Below are positions 1 to 8,815 of a stretch of 34,303 bases of DNA, one piece after another. The DNA comes from Wenzhouxiangella sp. GTDB lineage: Bacteria > Pseudomonadota > Gammaproteobacteria > Xanthomonadales > Wenzhouxiangellaceae. The stretch is from NCBI GenBank assembly GCA_007694055.1, contig RECK01000157.1, forward strand, positions 1 through 34,303, in the 5' to 3' direction. The position numbers were made by a program, and so were the translations under genes. Position 1 is the stretch's first letter. Every line of letters begins with the position of its first letter. The notes under the pieces are model-generated. The model ran no database searches and was not told the origin of the DNA. It was given only the letters and a program-made list of their open reading frames with translations.

Positions 1-222
1 CAGGAATTCATCACCCTTGACCACCGGCATCTGCCAGTCGGTAATGATGATCAGCACCGGTAGCTGGTTACATTGATAAGACTCGAGGATCTCCCAGGCG
101 TCGCCCGCGCTCAGCGCCAACTCGACCAGAAAGCGCGCCCCGAACAGCGACTGCAGCTGCATGTCCAGCGAATCGAGGATGGTTTCCTCGTCATCGACGC
201 AGAGAATCACACCCTCAGCCAT
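1..222 (-). CDS. Response regulator receiver domain protein (partial, cut by window edge)
   Basis: The reading frame opens at ATG 222-220 and runs off the left edge after 74 codons. It begins MAEGVILCVDDEET, the first strand and acidic pair of a receiver domain (D10, D11). The probable phospho-acceptor is D62 in IIITDWQMPVVKGDEF. The effector domain, if any, lies outside the window, so output cannot be judged. The start overlaps the stop of the upstream histidine kinase gene by 8 bp, so the two are almost certainly cotranscribed and translationally coupled. The likely role is phosphotransfer partner of that kinase. Receiver identity is secure; the rest of the protein is unknown. Confidence 0.9.
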   Translation of the reverse strand, partial: MAEGVILCVDDEETILDSLDMQLQSLFGARFLVELALSAGDAWEILESYQCNQLPVLIIITDWQMPVVKGDEFL

Positions 223-2446
223 CTTTTTTCCCCTTGATCGGCAAATGGACCCGGAATACAGACCCCGCCCCCGGCACCGATTCCACGCTAATGCGGCCAT
301 TATGCCGCTTGACGATGCGCTGCACAATCTCCAGCCCCAGGCCACTGCCTTCACCTCGCGCCTTGGTGGTGAAGAACGGCTGGTAGATCCGTTCCATGAC
401 CTCCGGCGTCATGCCGCAACCGGTATCGCTGACGGTCACCACCGCCTCGCCATCGTCCTGGCGCAGGGAAATCTCCAGCCGCCCCGAATGATCCATGGCG
501 TGCAGCGCGTTCTGGATCAGGTTGATCCAGACCTGGCCCAGCTCGTCCGGATAAGCATCGATGGGCGGGTACTCGGGCAGGTCGGCGTGGAGCTCGATCG
601 ATTGCTTGATCTGGTTGTGATACAGGGTCAGAACGGTCTCGATACTCTCATCGAGCCGGGTTGGCTCCATTTCACCGCCGGGCTGATCCTGGCGGGCGAA
701 ACTCTTGAGCGCATACACCACCTTGCGCGCTTTCTGCGATGCCACCCGGATGTTGTGCGTGGCCCGGTGTATGTGCAGACCGGCGCGCAGCTGCTCGAGA
801 ATTTCGCCAGCCTTGGGATGCGCCAGCAGGGACTCGAAATCCGCAATGTTCTGCTTGGGCAGCTGCGAGAAAAACTCCGCAGCCTGGCGACTGTCAATGC
901 CGTCGAAGCGTTCAAGCTCGCGCTGGTAGGTCATTTTCAGGGCGCGCTTTTCACGCAGGGACAAGCCGGTGGGTTCTTCGGCCAGGCGCGACAACTCGAT
1001 CATGCTGGCCCGGATCTCCGGTTCCAGGGTGGCCGAGAACTCCAGCCACGCCGGCTGGCGCTGGTAGCTCTCGGCCAGGGTTTCAATGGATGAGGTAATC
1101 GAGCCCAGCGGCGTATTGACCTCGTGCGCCACCCCGGCAACCAGCTGCCCCAGGGCGGCCAGTTTCTCGCTCTGGATCAGCTGGGCCTGGGTGGCCTTGA
1201 GCGCTTCCATCGCCTGTTCCAGCTCGGCATAGCTTTCCTGCAGACGCTGGTTACCGCTCTCCAGGCCCTGGTTGGCCTCGGCCAGTTCCGCGGTGCGTTC
1301 GGCCACGCGCTGCTCCAGCTCCTGCTGGTGGCCGCGCAGGGCCTGGATAAGATGGTTGAAGGCCTCGACCAGCTCGGCAATTTCGTGCCGGGCCGAGACC
1401 TCGATGGCCGCTGGCAGCGCATCCTCCTTGATCGTGCGCACGGTCTGGGACAATTGCCGTACCGGGTACAGCAGAATTCGGTTGGCACCGTAAACACCGG
1501 CCAGGGCCAGCACGATCGAGGCCAGCAGCACGAACAAGGTGATCGCCCGGAAGCGCTCGATGGGCTCATCGAGCTCGGCGTAGTCGATCTTGGCCAGCAG
1601 CCCCCAGTTCAGTGACGGCAGGTAGCGCCAGACGGCCAGCACCGCTTCGCCGCGATGGTCGATGAAGTCGCCGCTGCCCTGGCTGCCCGACAGCGCCGTC
1701 AGCAGCGGTTCGAAGCCGCTGCGATCAACCGTGGTGCCGATCAGTTCGGGCCGATGCCGGGTCGGCGCACTGATCAACAGCTGACCGGCCTCCAGCGTGC
1801 CGGCAACAATCTCGCCGGTGCGACCCAGGCCGGCGAAGCGGTTGACGGTCCGATTCAGCTCGCTGCGGTCGATCTGCAGCACGACATTGCCGATGATTAC
1901 ACCACCATCGAAAATGGGCGCGGCAAGAAACGCGGCGTAGTCCTCGCTGGGCGGGTACCAGGAAAAGTTTGACACCTCGGTCTGCAGCAGCGTGTTGGCC
2001 GCATCGATGGTTCTGGCCAGCTCGGTCTCCGACAGCGGCCACTGAAAGATATTCTGGCCCAGGTCCGAAGAGGCTCTGAGCGAAAAACGCACCGTACCGG
2101 TCTGGTCGAGCAGCAGCAGATCGTAATAACCCTTGTCGAGCAGGTAAGTCGACAGGAAGTCCGCCAGCCCGTCATCGGCATCGACAATGCGATCCGGCTG
2201 CCTGAGCAGATCCGGCCACTGCGGCAGCCGGGCCAGCCCGGCGGTGTCGGCGATCAGGTTGAGCACGTAGGACTCGATGCGGTGATGGGTGGCATCGGTC
2301 ACCGAGACCAGGGCCTGCGACTTCTCGGCGTGAATGGCGCGGCTGAAGATAAGGTTCGCCACCAGGTAGGCGCTCAAGACCAGCAGCAGGGCCATTACCA
2401 GAAAGATGCTCCCCAGTTCGGTAGAAATGGAGCGCAAGCGAATCAA
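215..2446 (-). CDS. Membrane sensor histidine kinase (periplasmic sensor, HAMP, HisKA, HATPase)
   Basis: This is an inner-membrane histidine kinase of about 743 residues. It has an N-terminal membrane helix, a periplasmic region of about 270 residues resembling a double-Cache sensor, a second helix (LFVLLASIVLALAGVYG), HAMP, a coiled coil, and an H-box (GVAHEVNTPLGS) near residue 450. The ATPase domain has an N-box (NLIQNALHAM), DTGCGM and GSGLGLEIV. About 100 residues separate the H-box helix from the second DHp helix (HNIRVASQKARKVV), much longer than usual. I chose the TTG start at 2446. It follows AGAGGAG by 8 nt and overlaps the upstream TGA as TTGA. A GTG at 2479 would add 11 residues but has no such signal. 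It lies between a binding-protein gene and a receiver gene, so it probably senses the ligand of that protein. Confidence 0.9.
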   Translation of the reverse strand: MIRLRSISTELGSIFLVMALLLVLSAYLVANLIFSRAIHAEKSQALVSVTDATHHRIESYVLNLIADTAGLARLPQWPDLLRQPDRIVDADDGLADFLSTYLLDKGYYDLLLLDQTGTVRFSLRASSDLGQNIFQWPLSETELARTIDAANTLLQTEVSNFSWYPPSEDYAAFLAAPIFDGGVIIGNVVLQIDRSELNRTVNRFAGLGRTGEIVAGTLEAGQLLISAPTRHRPELIGTTVDRSGFEPLLTALSGSQGSGDFIDHRGEAVLAVWRYLPSLNWGLLAKIDYAELDEPIERFRAITLFVLLASIVLALAGVYGANRILLYPVRQLSQTVRTIKEDALPAAIEVSARHEIAELVEAFNHLIQALRGHQQELEQRVAERTAELAEANQGLESGNQRLQESYAELEQAMEALKATQAQLIQSEKLAALGQLVAGVAHEVNTPLGSITSSIETLAESYQRQPAWLEFSATLEPEIRASMIELSRLAEEPTGLSLREKRALKMTYQRELERFDGIDSRQAAEFFSQLPKQNIADFESLLAHPKAGEILEQLRAGLHIHRATHNIRVASQKARKVVYALKSFARQDQPGGEMEPTRLDESIETVLTLYHNQIKQSIELHADLPEYPPIDAYPDELGQVWINLIQNALHAMDHSGRLEISLRQDDGEAVVTVSDTGCGMTPEVMERIYQPFFTTKARGEGSGLGLEIVQRIVKRHNGRISVESVPGAGSVFRVHLPIKGKKDG

Positions 2447-3714
2447 GACCCCAACTCCTCTAGACCCGGGTTCGCCCACTGCCCGCCCCAGCCGCGCTGC
2501 ATGTCATCGAGGAACTGCTGCCATTCCTGGATCGAGCGATAGGGCGGGTACGGCAGCGGCCGCACCGGCTTGGGCGTTTCCCAGACGATGTCGAACTGAC
2601 CGTCGGCGCGAATACGACCGATACGAACCGATTTCCACAGGTGCTGGCTGGTCGGCTCCACGCTGATCGGGCCGTGCGGTGCCGCCAGGCTCAGGCTGGC
2701 CAGGCTGTTGCGCACCGCAACGGGTGCGGTGCTGCCAGCCAGCTCGACCGCCGCGGCCCACAGCTTCACGCCGTTGAACGCAGCCTCCATGGGGTCGGTC
2801 AGTACCCGATCGTCCCCGTAGCGGGCCCGGAAGGCGGCGACGAAATCGCGGTTTTCCGGGGTATCGACGCTTTGAAAGTAATTCCAGGCGGCGAAATCGC
2901 CGACAAAGGCCGCGCTGCCCATGGCCTGCAGTTCGACCTCGGCGATGCTGAAGGAGATGGTCGGAATCACATCCGGCGTAATGCCCTCGGCCCGCAGGCG
3001 CTCGAAAAAGGCAACATTGCTGTCGCCGTTCAAGGTATTGAGGATGACATCGGGGCGCGTTTCGACAATCGCGGCCACCGCCGCCTCGACCGCCGTGCTG
3101 CCCATCAGCACGTATTCTTCTCCCAGCACCTGGCCGCGCAGCGACAGGATCTGGTCACTCATGATGCGGTTGGCCGAGCGCGGAAACACATAGTCCGAGC
3201 CGACCAGGAAAAAGCGATCACCGAGGTTGTCCATCGCCCACTTCACCGCCGGAATGATCTGCTGGTTGGGCGCGGCCCCGGTGTAGACGATATTGGGTGA
3301 GGACTCCAGGCCCTCGTACTGGACCGGGTAGAACAGCAGGTGGTCGTGGCGCTCGAACACCGGCAGCACGGTCTTTCGGGATGCCGAAGTCCAGCAGCCG
3401 AAGACCACGTCGACGGCGTCGGTGACAATCAGCTCGTCGGCCAGCCGGGCAAAGCGATCCCAGTCGGAAGCGCCATCGCGAACGATCGGCTCGATACGGC
3501 GACCCAGCACCCCGCCGCGCTCATTGACCTGCTCGATGGCCAGCAAGGTGGCATCGACCACGTCGCGCTCGCTGAATGCCATGGTGCCGGACAGGGAATG
3601 CAGAACGCCGACCCGGATCGCATCCTCGCCTCGCCGATCACTGCACGCGGCCAGCCCCAGCAGGACGCCCAGCAGCAAAACGACCAGCTTGTAGATCCGA
3701 GTCTTGCCATCCAT
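2443..3714 (-). CDS. UrtA-like periplasmic solute-binding lipoprotein (Peripla_BP_5 type)
   Basis: The 423-residue protein starts with a basic stretch, a hydrophobic core and the lipobox LAAC, so it should be a lipoprotein with Cys24 as first mature residue. The fold follows branched-chain amino acid/urea/amide binding proteins: VGVLHSLSGTMAFSE near the N-terminus, then FGCWTSASRK and FYPVQYEGLESSPNIVYTGA, which resemble urea-binding UrtA. Length is normal for the family. No permease or ATPase gene is adjacent. Instead its TGA overlaps the start of a histidine kinase, which is followed by a receiver gene. I infer a sensory role, presenting a small amide, urea or amino-acid-like ligand to the kinase, as AmiC-type proteins do. 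A transport role with components elsewhere cannot be excluded. Confidence 0.85.
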   Translation of the reverse strand: MDGKTRIYKLVVLLLGVLLGLAACSDRRGEDAIRVGVLHSLSGTMAFSERDVVDATLLAIEQVNERGGVLGRRIEPIVRDGASDWDRFARLADELIVTDAVDVVFGCWTSASRKTVLPVFERHDHLLFYPVQYEGLESSPNIVYTGAAPNQQIIPAVKWAMDNLGDRFFLVGSDYVFPRSANRIMSDQILSLRGQVLGEEYVLMGSTAVEAAVAAIVETRPDVILNTLNGDSNVAFFERLRAEGITPDVIPTISFSIAEVELQAMGSAAFVGDFAAWNYFQSVDTPENRDFVAAFRARYGDDRVLTDPMEAAFNGVKLWAAAVELAGSTAPVAVRNSLASLSLAAPHGPISVEPTSQHLWKSVRIGRIRADGQFDIVWETPKPVRPLPYPPYRSIQEWQQFLDDMQRGWGGQWANPGLEELGS

Positions 3715-3781
3715 GGCTGGTGTACCCCTTGATCAAGCCCGGAGTATAGGGCTCGGTCCATGAATCGGCAAACGCCGGGAA

Positions 3782-5191
3782 TCAGGCTGACCCGGAAACT
3801 GCCCGTTCCAGCTCGTCCAGCGCCGCCGGAAAGCGGTCGGCCAGGGCCTGCGGCCGGGGCAGTGCCTTGTGGCAGGAGAGAATGCCGAATTCCAGGCTGC
3901 CGGCATAGCTCTGGACGGTGATATTGAGGGCCAGTCCATGGGTGACGATGGAAATCGGAAAATACTGGCTCACCCGGGCACCGGCAAGATACAGCGGCAC
4001 GGGCGGCCCGGGCACATTGGAGATCACCAGGTTGGCCAGCGGTGGCAGCTTTTCCGACAGTTTCCCGCGCTCCCACAGCCGGCTCAGCCCGGTGGCCCAG
4101 AACGGGGCCGCCAGACCGGGAAAGTCGGTGGGGATCAGCCTGGCAAAGGCCTCGACGCGCGACTTGATCTGGGACGTGGTCGCGTGAATGCGCTCAAGCC
4201 TGCGCGCCGGATCGTCTTCATCGGTGGGCAACTCGCACTGGACCATCGATACCTGGTTGTTGGCCTTGCCATCGCCCCTGGCCCTGAGCGAGACCGGCAT
4301 CCCGGCGATCATGGCCCGGTCAGGCAGCTGGCCGCGCTGCTTGAGGGTCGTGCGCAGGACACTGGTACACAGCGCCATGACAACATCATTCAGACTCAGT
4401 CCGCGCACCTTGCCCGCCGCCTTGCAGCGCTCGAGATCGAGGCTGACCACGCCGAAACCGCGCTTGTCGCCGATCTGGGCATTGAACCGCGTACGCGGCG
4501 CCAGCATCACGCTTTCACGCAGATCGCTCAGGGTCTTGCGCGGCGCGGCAGCGCTGGAAGCGGCCAGCTTGATGGTGTCGGGAATGGAGCGCATCCAGCG
4601 CCCCAGCGTGCCGGCCGTTGCCCCCGCTGCCCGCGTAGCCAGGCGCGCACGCCCGGTCGGCCGGCTGGCTGCGATCGTGTCGGGACCGGATTCGTCGCGC
4701 TTCGGGTTGGGTTCAACATCCAGCAAGGCCCTGGCCAGCGCGATACCACCCTGGCCGTCAAGCAGGGCATGGTGAATCCGGCTGTACAGCGCAATGCGGC
4801 CATCGGCCAGGCCTTCGATCACCACCAGCTGCCAGAGCGGACGGGAGCGATCCATGGTTTCGGCATGCAGGCGGCCGGTCAACGCCATCAAGGCATTGTG
4901 CGAGCCGGGCGCGCGCAGCTTGCGCTTGACGATATGCCAATCCAGATCCAGCGGCGCATGTTCACGCCACAGCGGATGGCTCAGGCCCAGGGGCGCGGAT
5001 TCGAGCACCCGCCGCAGGGGGGCGGCAGCATTGAGGCGGTCGGCCACATGATCCCGCAAGCGCTGGTAAAAATCGCCGCCGCCCCTGGGGGGCTGCAACA
5101 ACATCAGACTGCCCACATGCATGGGCGTACCCAGGCCCTCCAGGTACAGGAAGGCCGCATCCAGACCACTGAGCGGGCTACTTTGGGGCAT
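3782..5191 (-). CDS. Wax ester synthase/diacylglycerol acyltransferase (WS/DGAT family)
   Basis: The protein has 469 residues from ATG 5191; an in-frame TTG at 5197 would add two. The catalytic motif HHxxxDG is present as HHALLDG about 140 residues in. PLWQLVVIEGL lies just before it, and SLNDVVMALC and NVPGPPVPLYLAGA follow in the C-terminal half. The opening LSGLDAAFLYLEGLGTPMHVG is typical of the family. Known members transfer acyl groups from acyl-CoA to fatty alcohols or diacylglycerol, making storage wax esters or triacylglycerol at the membrane. Its stop lies 67 bp before the binding-protein gene on the same strand, so cotranscription is possible but no functional link is obvious. On the minus strand a TATAGT sequence (5220-5225) could be a -10 box, but no good -35 is seen. 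Confidence 0.93.
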   Translation of the reverse strand: MPQSSPLSGLDAAFLYLEGLGTPMHVGSLMLLQPPRGGGDFYQRLRDHVADRLNAAAPLRRVLESAPLGLSHPLWREHAPLDLDWHIVKRKLRAPGSHNALMALTGRLHAETMDRSRPLWQLVVIEGLADGRIALYSRIHHALLDGQGGIALARALLDVEPNPKRDESGPDTIAASRPTGRARLATRAAGATAGTLGRWMRSIPDTIKLAASSAAAPRKTLSDLRESVMLAPRTRFNAQIGDKRGFGVVSLDLERCKAAGKVRGLSLNDVVMALCTSVLRTTLKQRGQLPDRAMIAGMPVSLRARGDGKANNQVSMVQCELPTDEDDPARRLERIHATTSQIKSRVEAFARLIPTDFPGLAAPFWATGLSRLWERGKLSEKLPPLANLVISNVPGPPVPLYLAGARVSQYFPISIVTHGLALNITVQSYAGSLEFGILSCHKALPRPQALADRFPAALDELERAVSGSA

Positions 5192-5339
5192 CGGCAATAG
5201 TTCTGAAGTCGGCTCGCAACTATACCCCAGGCCAGAAAGAGACTAGCCTGCCAATGGCACGCGGCCACCGAAAAGGCAGTCAGGCAATCCAGGGCCTGAG
5301 CAAGGTAGTGAATTTCCTGCGCGAATTGACCCCTGAGGT

Positions 5340-5384
5340 TTTGCACTTCGGTCACAAATCGGGGTGCGTGGACGCTTCTAATGG
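5340..5384 (+). promoter_or_regulatory. Shared exopolysaccharide promoter element, copy A
   Basis: TTTGCACTTCGGTCAC is followed after 21 nt by TCTAATGG. Three other copies in the window have the same two blocks at identical spacing. The end of the element is 25 nt before ATG 5410. The right block looks like a -10 hexamer (TnnAAT), which would put the left block across the -35 region, where an activator could contact polymerase. The element lies in the 218-bp gap between the divergent acyltransferase and glycosyltransferase genes. Confidence 0.75.
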
Positions 5385-5409
5385 CGCTCAGTCAAACGAG
5401 TTTCGGCCC

Positions 5410-6648
5410 ATGAACGCCTTTCATACCATGCCCCGGCTGGCCTACCTGGTCAGCGAGTATCCCGCCACATCGCACACTTTCATACTGCGCGAGGTGGTCG
5501 GACTGAGGACGCGAGGCTTTGATATTGTCACCGCCAGCATCAACGCCGACGCCCGGCCCCTCACCTCGGTTACTGACGAAGAGCGGGCCGAGCGAGAGAC
5601 CACCTACGTCCTCAAACGCCACGGCGTGCGCGGCGCCATCGGCGCACTGGCGTGGACACTGCGGCGCCATCCGCGCGGTTTCGCGCGCGGCCTGAAAGCC
5701 GTGCTGCAACGCAGCGCTTGCAACCCTCGCCTTGCCGGCAAGCACCTGTTTCATTGGCTCGAGGCACTGATGGTGGGACGCTGGATGGACCGCCAGCAAG
5801 CCAGCCATCTGCATGTCCACTTCGCCACCGCCGGTGCTTCGGTGGCCAGCCTGACTCGCCGGATCTTCCCGATCACCCTGTCGATGATGGTGCATGGGCC
5901 CGACGAGTTTGCCCAGGTCGATCGCGAGCACTTCGCCGCCAAGGTCGAAGCAGCCGATTTCGTATTCTGCATTTCTCATTTTGCCCGCAGCCAGACCATG
6001 TATCACAGTGCGCCAAACCATTGGCACAAGCTCGACATCGTCCGGCTGGGAATCGATCCTGAGGTTTTCAAGCCAGCCAGGCGCAAGTCCAGCGCTGACT
6101 TTTCCCTGCTTTGCGTTGGCCGACTGGTCCCGGCCAAGGGCCAGCACCTGCTGCTCGAAGCCCTGCTGCGACTGCGCGCCCAGGGCAAAACCATCAGCCT
6201 GCACCTGGTCGGCGATGGCCCCGACCGCGAGTCGCTGCAGCATTTCTGTCGCCGACAGGGGCTGGACGGCCAGGTCGAATTCCACGGCGCCCTGAACCAT
6301 GATGAAGTCCGGTCGATGTACGCTCGCTGCGATGCCTTTGCCCTGCCCAGCTTCGCCGAAGGCATTCCCGTCGTCCTGATGGAAGCCATGGCCGCCGGCC
6401 TGCCCTGCATCAGCTCCCGCATAACCGGCATCCCCGAGCTGATCAGCGACGGCGAAACCGGCTTTACCGCTGCAGCCTCCGACGTCGATGAACTGGTCAC
6501 GCGACTGGGTCAGCTCGTCGACAACCCCGGGCTTCGTCAACAGCTGGGCGAAGCCGGGCGGCAACGGGTCTGCGATGATTACAACCTGGCGCAGAATGTC
6601 GGCATCCTGGCCGAGCGCTTTCGCAACCGCCTGGCGGCACTGGCATGA
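5410..6648 (+). CDS. GT4-family glycosyltransferase
   Basis: This is a GT-B fold retaining glycosyltransferase of 412 residues. The N-terminal half starts MPRLAYLVSEYPATSHTFILREV, like glycosyltransferases of exopolysaccharide loci. The C-terminal nucleotide-sugar half has LLCVGRLVPAKGQHLLLEAL, LHLVGDGPDRESL and the EX7E region PSFAEGIPVVLMEAMAAG. It should add one sugar to the lipid-linked repeat unit at the cytoplasmic face. The frame is open back to 5254, but ATG 5410 is preferred because family homology begins there and the promoter element lies just upstream; ATG 5428 is a possible alternative. No strong ribosome-binding site is visible. Its stop overlaps the next start as ATGA, making it first gene of a four-gene unit. 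Donor and acceptor sugars cannot be told from sequence. Confidence 0.92.
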   Translation: MNAFHTMPRLAYLVSEYPATSHTFILREVVGLRTRGFDIVTASINADARPLTSVTDEERAERETTYVLKRHGVRGAIGALAWTLRRHPRGFARGLKAVLQRSACNPRLAGKHLFHWLEALMVGRWMDRQQASHLHVHFATAGASVASLTRRIFPITLSMMVHGPDEFAQVDREHFAAKVEAADFVFCISHFARSQTMYHSAPNHWHKLDIVRLGIDPEVFKPARRKSSADFSLLCVGRLVPAKGQHLLLEALLRLRAQGKTISLHLVGDGPDRESLQHFCRRQGLDGQVEFHGALNHDEVRSMYARCDAFALPSFAEGIPVVLMEAMAAGLPCISSRITGIPELISDGETGFTAAASDVDELVTRLGQLVDNPGLRQQLGEAGRQRVCDDYNLAQNVGILAERFRNRLAALA

Positions 6649-7829
6649 GCGCCTGGATCGTGGAGCCGATAACCTGGCTGATTGCCGCGGCAACGCTGCC
6701 CGGCAGCTTGTTGCTGGCATTGCTGTCAGCGGCCGCACTGCGCCCCGGGGCGCGGCGAACGCTGGCCGAACCTGCCCCCTCAAAAAGCAGGCTGGCATTC
6801 GTGGTGCCGGCCCACAATGAAGCGGCTCACATCGAAACCACGGTCAGCTGCCTGGTCTCAGCCTGCACGGCAGACGGCAACGCCGAGGTCTGGGTGATCG
6901 CCGACAACTGCAGCGACGATACCGCCGAGCGCGCCCGGCACGCCGGGGCGAAAGTACTGGAACGCAACAACCCGGACCGGCGCGGCAAGGGCTTTGCCCT
7001 GGAATACGCCTTTACCCGGCTGCCACCCGAGGCCGGCGAATGGTTGATCGTGATCGATGCCGACAGCACCCTGAATCCCGGCTTTCTGCCGGCCATGCGA
7101 ACGGCACTGCAACCCGACCGAAATGCCGTCCAGGCCTGTTACCTGTCGCACGCCGGCAAGCACCTGCGTTCCCGCGTCAGCCGGATTGGCCAATGGGGCT
7201 TCAACCTGGTTCGACCGCTCGGTCGCCAGCGACTGGGCCTGTCCTGCGGCCTGTTTGGCAACGGTTTCGCCCTGCGTCGATCGCTGCTTGACGTGCTTCC
7301 CTATACCGCCCACTCGGTCGTCGAAGACCTCGAATACCACCTGTTGCTGGTCGCGGCTGGCGAGCGGGTCCACTTCGTTGCTGAGGCCGTGGTCATGGGT
7401 GAAATCGCCGATACCGCCGACGGTGCGCGGACCCAGCGCAGTCGTTGGGAGGGCGGTCGCCTGCGCATGCTCAAGGAGCATTGCTTCCCGCTACTGGGGC
7501 GCTGCCTGCGCCTGGAACGCGGCGCCATGGAAGTACTGGCCGATCTGTTGCTGCTGCCGCTGGGCCTGCATGTGCTGCTGCTGATCGTGGCCGCTGCCCT
7601 GGGTGGCGTCGGTCTCTGGGCAGCCGGGTTCGGCACCGTCGCCATCGGCCTCTACCTGGGCGCCATTCTCAGGCTGGGTCCGACCACGCCTCGTGACCTG
7701 GGCGCACTGGCCCTGAGCCCGATCTACCTGGTCTGGAAGCTCAGCCTGCTGCCGGCCACCCTGCTCCATAGCCGGCCCCAGGCCGCCTGGGTACGTTCCC
7801 GACGCAACAACCGAGACAATTCACAATGA
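6645..7829 (+). CDS. Membrane-anchored GT2-family glycosyltransferase
   Basis: The 394-residue protein begins with a membrane helix (roughly residues 7-30), followed by a GT-A catalytic domain. That domain has FVVPAHNEAAHIETTV, the metal-binding IVIDADSTLNPGF, the acid motif HSVVEDLEYHLLL and QRSRWEGGR, matching the D, DxD, ED and Q/RxxRW pattern of processive-type GT2 enzymes. Two or three C-terminal helices follow (VLADLLLLPLGLHVLLLIVAA and after). The full motif set suggests an active enzyme. It may make a polymer directly or act on a lipid-linked acceptor; the presence of wzx/wzy genes favours the latter. It overlaps both neighbours by 4 bp (ATGA). Confidence 0.9.
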   Translation: MSAWIVEPITWLIAAATLPGSLLLALLSAAALRPGARRTLAEPAPSKSRLAFVVPAHNEAAHIETTVSCLVSACTADGNAEVWVIADNCSDDTAERARHAGAKVLERNNPDRRGKGFALEYAFTRLPPEAGEWLIVIDADSTLNPGFLPAMRTALQPDRNAVQACYLSHAGKHLRSRVSRIGQWGFNLVRPLGRQRLGLSCGLFGNGFALRRSLLDVLPYTAHSVVEDLEYHLLLVAAGERVHFVAEAVVMGEIADTADGARTQRSRWEGGRLRMLKEHCFPLLGRCLRLERGAMEVLADLLLLPLGLHVLLLIVAAALGGVGLWAAGFGTVAIGLYLGAILRLGPTTPRDLGALALSPIYLVWKLSLLPATLLHSRPQAAWVRSRRNNRDNSQ

Positions 7830-8815
7830 CGAAAATCCCGAGGTCAACACCACCCCAGGCCAGCCTGATCATGCTGTCGTTCAACACCCGTGAACTGCTG
7901 CGCCGGAGCCTGGCCCAGCTGATTGATGCAGCCAAAGGTATCGACGCCGAGATCATCGTGGTCGACAACGCCTCGCACGATGGGTCCGCAGCCATGATCG
8001 AAACCGAGTTTCCGCAGGTCCGGCTGGTCAAGGCGCCGCAGAATCTGGGCTTTGCAGGCGGCAACAACCTGGGTGCCCGGCATGCGCACGGCGACTACCT
8101 GGTGCTGGTCAACTCCGATGCCTTCGTCGAAGCCGGCACCCTGGCCACTGGCCTGGCGCGCATGCGCCAACAACCGCAGGTGGGCCTGGCCGGTGGTCTA
8201 TTGATCGGCAAGGACGGCCAGCCGGAGCCCTCGGCCCGGCGCTTCCCCTCACCGCTCAACGATCTGCTCAGCATCACCGGACTGGCCGCACGCTTTCCCG
8301 GATCGCGCCTGTTCGGACGCTTCGACCGAACCTGGGCCGATCCGCAACAAGCCGCCGAAGTCGACTGGGTTCCCGGTGCGTTCTGCATCATCCGCCGCGA
8401 GGCCATCAAGGAGAACGGGCTTTTCGACGAACGTTATTTCCTCTACTACGAGGAGGTCGATCTGTGCCGACAGTTGCGCAAGACCGGCTGGACCATTGCC
8501 TACTGGCCGGATCTCAAGGCCGTACACTGGGGCGGGGAATCGTCGAAAACCGTATCCGGCGCGAACGTGTCCAGCCATGGACGCCAGCTCACCCTGTGGC
8601 GCATGCGCAGCGGGCTGCTCTACTATCGCCACCAGCACGGACTGCTCTACGCCTGGCTGGCCCGGACCATCGAAAGAACCTGGCACCGGCTGCGCCAACT
8701 GCGCAATCGCAGGCATGCCGACAAGCGCGCCGAGTCAGCACAGATCATCGCCCTGCTCGACCGCGCCTGGCAGGACACCCGGGCTGGCCGAGTCTCCCCA
8801 CCGAGGCCCTGGTGA
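7826..8815 (+). CDS. GT2-family glycosyltransferase (rhamnosyltransferase-like)
   Basis: The protein is a soluble 329-residue GT-A enzyme. Motifs are IMLSFNTRELL, IIVVDNASHDGS, NLGFAGGNNLGARHA, the DxD-like VLVNSDAFVE, and the acceptor-side WVPGAFCIIRREA and FDERYFLYYEEVDLCRQLRKTGW. This pattern is typical of the WbbL/rhamnosyltransferase branch of GT2, although family membership does not fix the sugar. It starts inside the preceding stop (ATGA), and its TGA shares one base with the next ATG, so the unit is translationally coupled. It likely adds one residue to the repeat unit in the cytoplasm. Confidence 0.92.
   Translation: MTKIPRSTPPQASLIMLSFNTRELLRRSLAQLIDAAKGIDAEIIVVDNASHDGSAAMIETEFPQVRLVKAPQNLGFAGGNNLGARHAHGDYLVLVNSDAFVEAGTLATGLARMRQQPQVGLAGGLLIGKDGQPEPSARRFPSPLNDLLSITGLAARFPGSRLFGRFDRTWADPQQAAEVDWVPGAFCIIRREAIKENGLFDERYFLYYEEVDLCRQLRKTGWTIAYWPDLKAVHWGGESSKTVSGANVSSHGRQLTLWRMRSGLLYYRHQHGLLYAWLARTIERTWHRLRQLRNRRHADKRAESAQIIALLDRAWQDTRAGRVSPPRPW

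Noticed and set aside
2447-2479. GTG 2479 as start of the sensor kinase
   Set aside because: The extra residues are low-complexity, overlap the upstream gene, and have no ribosome-binding site. TTG 2446 has AGAGGAG and a 4-bp stop overlap.
5340-5384. Reading the shared element as a sigma-54 promoter because it contains TTGCA
   Set aside because: No GG dinucleotide lies at the required distance before the GC in the copies checked (A and B), on the forward strand, and the reverse strand fits no better.
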